This document shows positions 5,406 through 6,641 of a stretch of DNA of 6,641 nt, in pieces. The DNA lies in assembly GCA_902803675.1 (NCBI GenBank), contig CADCQZ010000018.1, forward strand, positions 1 to 6,641, in the 5' to 3' direction. The first letter of the stretch is position 1; each line of letters starts with the position of its first letter. Below the pieces are notes generated by a model that was not told the origin of the DNA, did not search any database, and was given only the letters and a program-made list of their open reading frames with translations. Source of the stretch: an uncultured Eubacteriales bacterium. GTDB taxonomy: Bacteria > Bacillota_A > Clostridia > Christensenellales > Aristaeellaceae. Both the position numbers and the translations under genes were made by a program.

Positions 5406-6641
5406 ATGGAAAACGCGGACCGCGGCGCTCTGGCGCTGGCCAAAGCGGTGGAAGCCGCCTATGAACAGGGGCAGACCGATTATTCTCTGGAGCCCATGGT
5501 GCGCCTGGACGACAACGGTCAGCCGGTCGGCAGGATCAGAAACGGCGACAGTGTGATATTCTGCTGCCGCAGGGGCGAAAGGGAGATCGAACTCACCGAA
5601 GCCTTCACCGAGCCGGATTTCGATCGGTTCCCCCGGGAATTCATGCCGGATACCGAATTCGTGATCATGACCATGTATCACGAGAAATTCAAGCATCTGC
5701 CCATCGCCTTCGCTCCGGAAAAAGTGGTGAAGCCCCTCGCCCAGATCATCAGTGAGGCGGGGCTCAGGCAGTTCCATTGCGCCGAAAGCGAGAAATACGC
5801 CCATGTGACTTTTTTCTTCAACGGCGGGGAAAATCAGCCCTTCCCGGGTGAGGACGACGTGCGCGTACCTTCTCCCAAAGGCATCCCCTTCGATCAAAAA
5901 CCGGAACTGAGCCTGCCTGAGGTGGCGGAAAAGGTGATGGCCGCGGCGGATGAGGGATATGATTTCATCCTGACGAATTTCGCCAACGGCGACGTGATCG
6001 GGCACACGTCCAACGCCGAGGCGAAGCTGAAGGCCTGCCATGTGATCAGCGACACCGTCGCCAGGGTGGCCGACCATGCCGGGGAGAAGGGCTACATCGT
6101 GCTCGTGACCGCGGACCACGGCAATATCGAGACTCTGTATACCGAGGCCGGCAAGCCTCACGTGGCTCACACCACCAACCCGGTGCCCTTCCTGCTCATC
6201 GATCCGGAAAAGAGGCCGGTCACTCTGCGGGACGGCATCCTGGGGGATGTGGCGCCCACCGTCCTGTCCATCCTGGGGCTTGAGGCGCCGGATGATATGA
6301 CCGGCCGCAGTCTGATCGAGCAGGGCGATATCCGAGGTAAAAAAGTGATGCTCATCATCCTTGACGGCTGGGGATATGGGTCCGGGGACGACAATGATGC
6401 CGTATTTCTGGCGGATACGGAGGCGTGGGACGCTCTGCTCGCGTCCTGGCCCAACGTCAGGCTGCAGGCTTCCGGGGAAAACGTGGGCCTGCAGGCCGGC
6501 AAGCCCGGGAATTCCGAAGCGGGGCATACCAATCTGGGCGCGGGCCGCGTCGTCGCGCAGGATGATGTTCGGATGGACAACGCGATACGGGACGGGTCTT
6601 TTAAGCGGAATCCCGTGTTCCTGAAGGCTATCGATGACGCC
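5406..6641 (+). CDS. gpmI: iPGM-type phosphoglycerate mutase with permuted segment order (3' end outside window)
   Basis: Homologue of cofactor-independent phosphoglycerate mutase, which interconverts 3- and 2-phosphoglycerate in glycolysis through a phosphoserine and two metal ions. 412 residues are visible and the frame is open at the window end. Residues about 15-304 match the canonical enzyme from mid-transferase domain to its C-terminus: RRGER (Arg56, Arg59, like Arg261/Arg264 of the Geobacillus enzyme), SEKYAHVTFF (Lys130), FANGDVIGH (Asp196, His200), VTADHGN (Asp237, His238), AHTTNPVP (His255) and MTGRSLI (298-304). After the linker EQGDIRGKK comes the canonical N-terminus: LIILDGWGYG (Asp320) and GNSEAGHTNLGAGR (catalytic Ser370). 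All metal ligands and the Ser are thus present, in swapped order. ATG 5406 has AGGAGG (5390-5395) 10 bases before it. Substrate residues equivalent to His123, Asp153, Arg185 and Arg191 would lie beyond the window. It could be a true permutation or a partial-plus-full fusion. It is the fifth gene of the LacI-controlled operon. Confidence 0.9.
   Translation, partial: MENADRGALALAKAVEAAYEQGQTDYSLEPMVRLDDNGQPVGRIRNGDSVIFCCRRGEREIELTEAFTEPDFDRFPREFMPDTEFVIMTMYHEKFKHLPIAFAPEKVVKPLAQIISEAGLRQFHCAESEKYAHVTFFFNGGENQPFPGEDDVRVPSPKGIPFDQKPELSLPEVAEKVMAAADEGYDFILTNFANGDVIGHTSNAEAKLKACHVISDTVARVADHAGEKGYIVLVTADHGNIETLYTEAGKPHVAHTTNPVPFLLIDPEKRPVTLRDGILGDVAPTVLSILGLEAPDDMTGRSLIEQGDIRGKKVMLIILDGWGYGSGDDNDAVFLADTEAWDALLASWPNVRLQASGENVGLQAGKPGNSEAGHTNLGAGRVVAQDDVRMDNAIRDGSFKRNPVFLKAIDDA

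Noticed and set aside
6305..6345. Two separate genes (a truncated mutase end and a new gpmI start) rather than one permuted gene
   Set aside because: There is no stop codon between the parts and no ribosome binding site or well-placed start before the LIILDGWG segment; the frame is continuous through a short linker.

Overview
The window looks like chromosome from a GC-rich member of the Bacillota, most likely an uncultured Clostridia-type gut or rumen bacterium. This rests on strong AGGAGG-type ribosome binding sites, tight gene packing, a LacI-family regulator next to its target operon, one TTG start, and cytoplasmic FDLGGTL-type HAD proteins. The taxon is an inference from style, not from a marker gene.

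Layout. Bases 1-411 are the 3' end of a multi-spanning membrane protein. It is followed 26 bases later by a HAD hydrolase (HAD-A, 438-1196). A LacI-family repressor gene (1197-2228, minus strand) converges on HAD-A with no base between the two stop codons. Bases 2229-2423 are a divergent control region. It has a promoter for lacI and a near-consensus promoter for the rightward operon, each followed after exactly 4 bases by a 16-bp LacI/PurR-type operator. The rightward operon holds four more HAD hydrolases in a row (HAD-B 2424-3182, HAD-C 3185-3919, HAD-D 3926-4663, HAD-E 4660-5382). It then runs into a phosphoglycerate mutase gene (5406 to the window end, open).

Two things stand out. First, the last gene carries the parts of 2,3-bisphosphoglycerate-independent phosphoglycerate mutase (iPGM) in swapped order. 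The C-terminal two thirds of the normal enzyme come first, and the normal N-terminus, with the first metal-binding Asp and the catalytic Ser, follows after a short linker. This is a circular permutation, or possibly a partial-plus-complete fusion; the window ends before this can be decided. Second, five paralogous HAD proteins surround one regulator. All five lack the usual second Asp of HAD motif I, and two have further changes in catalytic motifs.

Working model (inference). A LacI-type repressor senses a small metabolite, represses its own gene and the HAD-B-C-D-E-PGM operon through matched operators, and so controls a set of small-phosphometabolite phosphatases together with a rearranged phosphoglycerate mutase. 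The substrates cannot be read from the sequence.
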